A stretch of DNA of 64,000 nucleotides from Megamerina dolium (lineage: Eukaryota; Arthropoda; Insecta; Diptera; Megamerinidae): the NCBI GenBank assembly GCA_963854835.1, contig OY978525.1, positions 115,333,018 through 115,397,017 on the forward strand. Reading direction: 5' to 3'. Position 1 is the first letter of the stretch; each line of letters starts with the position of its first letter. This document shows positions 58,791 to 64,000 of the stretch, in pieces. A program made the translations under genes and the position numbers. The notes below the pieces were generated by a model that saw nothing but the letters and a program-made list of their open reading frames with translations, was not told the origin of the DNA and searched no databases.

Positions 58791-61700
58791 GACATGTTGA
58801 TATTAGTGAAACTACTATGAATTTTTTTTTTTTGCCTATGATTTGATCCTATTTGAGAAGTTCGACAAAATTAAAAATTAAAAAATTTTTTATATTAAAT
58901 AAAAATTTTTTTAAGTCACTCAGAAAGGTGTTTGCTTTAGAAAATAACTCAATTTTTGTTGAATAAATAATTTTTTTTTTCAGGAATGCATTTTATATTC
59001 TAAAAATATATTACGTAAAATACTATAATTTCTAACAACTTTTAAAACTCTAATTATTATGACAGATTTTATGGATTTTATTGTAATAAAGATTAGAAGA
59101 AAATCTGTCAAACATTAATACAAAGTTCATAGTGTCATTACATTTTTGAAGTTGAAAAGAAAAAGAAATCATATAATAAAATTTTTTAATCATATATATA
59201 CATAAAATATATACATATCATTTTCGTCTGAGTCTTTATTTAACTTTGAGAGTAAAAAGTATTTTAAGCAATATATTCAAGCATTTCTTTTTGAGATTTT
59301 TTTTATTTATACAATATAAATTTTTTCTTGCTGATGTTTTTACTACATGTTGCTTCTTAATTTCAATTAAAAACACATAAATTAATTAACACAACATTCA
59401 TAGTATTTAGCAATATTATACATGAATGTATATATACATATAGTTATGCAGTGGCAACAATCATGGCAAAAGCAGAAGTAACATTAAATAATAGTGGACA
59501 AGAACTATTAAACATTAACACTGCTGACACAACCAGCATCATAACAGCAATATCATCATCCTCCGCAATTGCTAGATGCGCAACATCATATTATTATCAT
59601 TGTCATCATCATTAATAGCATCAGCAACATCAGCAGCAGCAGCATCATTACCATCATCATCACTGCCACCATCAATGTCACTATGTGTGAAATACATATA
59701 CATACTCGTATGTATCATACATTTTTCCTTTATTCTTTCATCTCAACCAACAAAGTTTAGCATCAATACTTATATACATTTGTGCAAGTACATGTGTGAT
59801 GTATGTATACTCACCGCAGCATATACGATTACTATTTCAATAAATCGCTTAAATTAAATACGTTTCACGTACGCACACATATGAAAATGCTAAATTTAAT
59901 GTATTTAAGCGGTGTGTTTAAATGCGTATAACCATAAAGTTTAATTTAAATGGTGTTTTTTAATTGCGTTCGCCTTAATGGAAGTTTGCCATTAAATTAG
60001 AATTACAAGCACATACTTAAAATGAAGAAAAAAAAAAAAAATAAAAAATAAAAATAAATAAAAAAGGAAAGATACAAATTTACGGAAAATGGTAACATGT
60101 CGCTGACATCGTCGTATTAAATATATGCATTCGCTAATGTAGCGATATAAAAAAAAAAGTCGGTTTGAGTTATTGGACAGAATAAAGAGATATCGCCGCC
60201 GTTTTATTATGATAATTGGTATTATCATTTATTATGTTTATTTAACTATTTTTGTTGATCTACATTATTACGACATATGCAGCAGTTCAATAATTAATTT
60301 AGTTAAAGCACAATGATATCTTATGATTGCTTATGCATTTTGTTAAATTAAAATAATAAAAATTGCTTTAATTGGTTATTAATAATATTAATTGAGAGTT
60401 TAGCATTATATATAAATGCAAAAACATATATAACATATACCATGCGATACCTTGCGATAGTTACATAAAAGTAAGACTCTCAGTGCAATAACGATGATTG
60501 AGATAATGGTCAATTTATGAATGAAAATTAATAATCCAATTGCATACTACATTCATTGATTCCTAAATTTTAACTTATATAAAAACCAAGGATGAGGAAT
60601 TATCTTTCAGGGTCATATAAGACCACTTCGATATTATTTAACATTTCAATGGCAAAAGGAAAGAGTTATTAAATCAAAAACACCTAAATTGACTCATAAC
60701 TTCAAGCTAACGCCCATCCTGTTCATCGAAAATGGTTAAAATTAATGTTTTGCAATTTTTATTATAACCAACCTAAATGCGTATGATGGTTCTTCATTCT
60801 TTTATCGTTTACTATTACCGTGATGATGAACTCGTATATAACAATTACAATATTACAACATATGTAAATATCTACCTATAGAGTATGATAGCATAAAAAA
60901 AAATAAAAATCCTTCATTATCATAAAAAACAAAACAAAACACCGGAAATATGACAGACCAAATGTTGTGTGACAAGCCTAATACAAAAACGATGACAGTA
61001 ATATTGAAGGCGTTGATGATGACTCTGGTGAGAGGGAAAACAGCATTATGACAAGAGTTAGAGGCGTTGGTGGAAAGACACCAATAAAACCAGTGTCTAA
61101 TAAAAATTATGAATTGGTTGCTAGATAAGACATAAAAAAATTTATTTATAGTAGTAAAAATATGTACAAGAACTCCTAATAGTTGCGATTTCATTTTTTT
61201 CTGTTTTCACTCGTTAAATGTTTAATTTCAGTAAATTTTACAAGCATTAAATTTCATAATATTTATTATTTTATATTTTTCTTTATTTATTTGTTGTTTT
61301 TTTAAGTATATTACTTTTTACCTTTTTCCTTTTTAATGTTTTTTTTTTTTTGTTTTGTTCTCTCTCCTTTTGCACAATATTTACTTAATTAAAATACTAA
61401 ATTAGCAACACGTGAGAAACGTCTCGTTTCTGCATATTGTGTGTGGGTATAATGTCTCGATGATTATGAATATAATTATATGCACGAATGTATGAATATT
61501 TTTGCGTTGGTGATGCGTCACGAATTATTCGTATGCCTTCCCTGTACAGGAGAAGCTCATAGTACATAAATACACATAAATATATCTTGATTCATATGTA
61601 TATTCATTTACATATGCACACAAAAGTAATCGTAATCATACATTAGCTGTTTTAATCGTGAGTTGCAAAAATATATATATATATTTCTACTTTATAAACA

Positions 61701-61879
61701 TTAAACGTTAAGAACATTTCACCTCAGTTCATATGAAATTTTATCAGCATAACATAAATTATTTTCAAATAAAAATGACATTTGTTTGTAACTGTAATAT
61801 TTCAAAAAAATATATGTATTTTATAAAAAAATGTATTTTATAAAAATTTTATATATATGTATTTTATTTGTATATTTAA

Positions 61880-62250
61880 TCAAGTTTTAATAACATTTCA
61901 CTTTTTACGATCTACTGCATCTTTTAAATTAAATTTCGATGAAAAAAAAAAATATTAGCAACATGTTGCTAGTTACATGCTCTGAGTATTTCATGTGATA
62001 AAACTTTCTCTCTTTACGAAAGGATTTTATAACTATCATATATCAAAATATATCAAAAAATATATGTATTTTTTTTTTGTATCTTTCGTCATATTTTAAT
62101 AATCTTTCACTTTTCACGATGTACTGCATCTTTTAAATTAAATTTCGATGAAAAAAAATATTAGCAACATGTTGCTAGTTACATGTTGTGTGTATTTCAT
62201 GTGCTAAAACAGTATAGTCCGTTCTCTCTTTACGAAAGGGTTCAATTACG
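61880..62250. repeat. 209-bp direct duplication with palindrome
   Basis: Two copies of about 165 bp, spaced 209 bp apart. Shared landmarks: actgcatcttttaaattaaa (61914 and 62123), then tagcaacatgttgcta (61956-61971 and 62162-62177), then gttacatg and tctctctttacgaaagg. The 16-bp motif is a perfect palindrome. No TIR or coding sequence was found. Confidence 0.85.
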
Positions 62251-64000
62251 CGGAATTTCACGAAAGTAAAATTGATCACAAACTGAACTTGATACAAAAA
62301 TGAATTATGTACTTTTATTTGCTATGATATGATATATATTTTACAAAAATTATTAAAAAATGTATATATTTTTGGCTCAAGTGCCAATGGTCGCAAGTCG
62401 AGGTGCTCGTAAGTCGCAATGAAAATCTTGCGAAATATCACACATTTTCGAAAATATACGGAGTTCTAAGCTTTGATTTGATTTTTTTTATGAATAATCT
62501 AATGGAAAAAACGAATGAACTAAACGAATTGAACAAAAAGGTAATAAAACTAGAATAGTCGTTCTTATTAAAATTCATATTATATAGAAAAAATAATTCA
62601 AAAATATTAATCATAATAATAAAATGTCGAAATATAGTAATTCTTATTCATCGAAAAAATTAAATTAAATATAAATTTGATTTCTTAAGATTTTTTAAGA
62701 ATTTTTGTGGTCTCACTAATTTCAAGAATTTTCTATTTAAGTAAGTATTATGAATTCTGGCATAAATATTATGAAACATTTTTTCCTTACAATGTCAATG
62801 CATTTTTTCTTCGTGCATTTAATTTAGTCGTTGACTGTAAATGTGTGAATTTTTGTGGTTGATAATATAAATGATGACGAGGCATGTTGCCAAAAAAATG
62901 AGGCGTATTACCTAACCATCACAAAAATAACACGATTATTACATATATATATATGTATGAAAAGAGGTGTCAACGTACGTTTAACACATATGTACATATA
63001 TTTACATACACCTATGTTTATTTATAAATATAATATATGTAATGCGTCTTGTTTGAGTACGTAGATGTATTGTACTTATATGTACGATAGATGTCTACAT
63101 TTATGTCTGCTCAAAGATGTGTTGTATGAGGCAATATTTAATTAAAATTAGCATAAATTTATTTAGTATGTACGTACCTAGAAAATATATAAAAGGAAGC
63201 AGATGCGATGGTTGTTGTTTGAGTAATTTGCCAACACAATTTATGTGTACAATGTAAATTGTAGGTATTCAATTTTTGATCATTGACATTTAAAGAGTAT
63301 TGATATTTTCTTTTTGTATTTTTTGATTAAATAAATAATTTTCAAATTGATTAAATTTATTAGAAAAATCGAACACTAAGAAAAATCGTTACAAATTCGC
63401 TTCAATCTTCCCCTGCTGAAGAAATGCATAATATGCCTATATGATTAATGATGCAAAAGAAATAATAATTAATAATTTTTCTACCATTTCAAATAATAAA
63501 TATATAGATCCATTAAAGTTTTCTTTCAATTTGCCGTCAAATAATTGAATTTCCTAGAAGAATAGTCCTCTAATTGAGATGTCAACAATGTTTGTCAACT
63601 TTGCATATATGCATATATACAAATATTAAACATGTTGCAAAGGTAATGTGGTGTGAAAAGTACCATATGTATATAAATAACATACACATAGAATTTTGTT
63701 TACATCCATATGCACATGTTTGTATGCATTATTCTTTCATACAGACACTTTAGATTGACAACTGTCAGAATAAATATAGGCGTACGCATTTTGCAAATAT
63801 ACTCATATTCTTCATCTTCTAGACTAGAAAATTTTACAGCTGTCACATTTAGTTTTTTTTTTTTTTTTTCATTTATTATTTTTTTAACTATATTTTATGT
63901 TTTCTTTAACTAAGTGCATATGCATATATAATGTATAACACTTCATTAAAAATGCCAACATTAAGGGACAGCCAATATAGTTGTATGGTTGGTTATATAT

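Larger units (their letters stand above)
56724..64000 (-). other. robo1 intron upstream of the Ig2 exon (5' part outside window)
   Basis: At least 7.3 kb of AT-rich non-coding DNA. I looked on the minus strand for the Robo Ig1 pattern (a cysteine then WF in sequence such as IEWFKDG) and did not find it, so Ig1 and the start codon should lie beyond 64000. Visible content is microsatellite-like ATC/GCA clusters near 59520-59660, long A/T runs, a 209-bp direct duplication at 61880-62250 and a weaker relative at 58640-58780. No transposase or reverse transcriptase fragments are recognisable, which makes this the least invaded stretch. An alternative promoter or first exon inside it cannot be excluded. 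Confidence 0.6.

Noticed and set aside
60853..61194. 113-residue minus-strand open frame in the 5' flank
   Set aside because: Hydrophobic-looking frame with no recognised family, no splice context and AT-rich composition. Could not be supported.
57000..64000. the Ig1 exon
   Set aside because: No minus-strand sequence with the Ig1 cysteine-tryptophan pattern was found. Probably beyond base 64000.

Overview
The window is eukaryotic nuclear DNA from a higher dipteran insect. It is AT-rich, has long introns, and is full of Tc1/mariner transposons, non-LTR retrotransposon fragments, tRNA-derived SINEs and microsatellites. The protein-coding exons look fly-like, and the mariner content would suit a tephritid fruit fly or a related acalyptrate, but the species cannot be fixed from the sequence alone.

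The only host gene I can support is on the minus strand: the extracellular part of a Roundabout axon-guidance receptor, most like fly robo1. Nine exons lie between 56723 and 19942. In transcript order they are 56723-56605, 54350-54167, 47000-46731, 46579-46302, 43874-43673, 42667-42585, 30895-30735, 24965-24884 and 20112-19942. All have AG/GT boundaries and matching phases, and they join into one open frame of 1550 nt (516 codons plus 2 nt). They cover Ig2, Ig3, Ig4, Ig5 and the first fibronectin type III domain. The signal peptide and Ig1 should lie beyond base 64000 (5' side), and FN3-2, FN3-3, the membrane segment and the cytoplasmic tail should lie before base 1 (3' side).

Everything else is intron. 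From left to right: 1-19941 is a very long intron with a tandem-duplicated foldback repeat (190-1200), an AGCG-rich minisatellite with higher-order structure (2893-3905), a MITE (5467-5796), a deleted mariner (8127-8880), LINE and SINE fragments (9330-11010), a mariner (12753-13973), a LINE reverse-transcriptase end (15180-15990) and a SINE nested in a foldback repeat (17577-18325). The intron 20113-24883 holds a SINE, a LINE piece and an irritans-like mariner. The intron 24966-30734 holds a nearly full-length DD41D mariner and a SINE. The intron 30896-42584 holds a 5'-truncated LINE with a clean 14-bp target duplication, two irritans-like mariners, an old mariner remnant and a LINE inserted inside a SINE. 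The small intron 42668-43672 is mostly one 848-bp TIR element. The introns 43875-46301 and 47001-54166 hold three more mariners and a LINE fragment beside a foldback. The 5' flank 56724-64000 has no recognisable mobile-element protein, but it carries a 209-bp direct duplication with a perfect 16-bp palindrome.

No transposase or reverse transcriptase here is intact. The nearest is the DD41D mariner, broken by one frameshift and one nonsense codon. The most unusual items are the SINE family with two alternative 3' ends and a T-rich tail, the foldback repeat with four copies, and the palindrome-bearing duplication.
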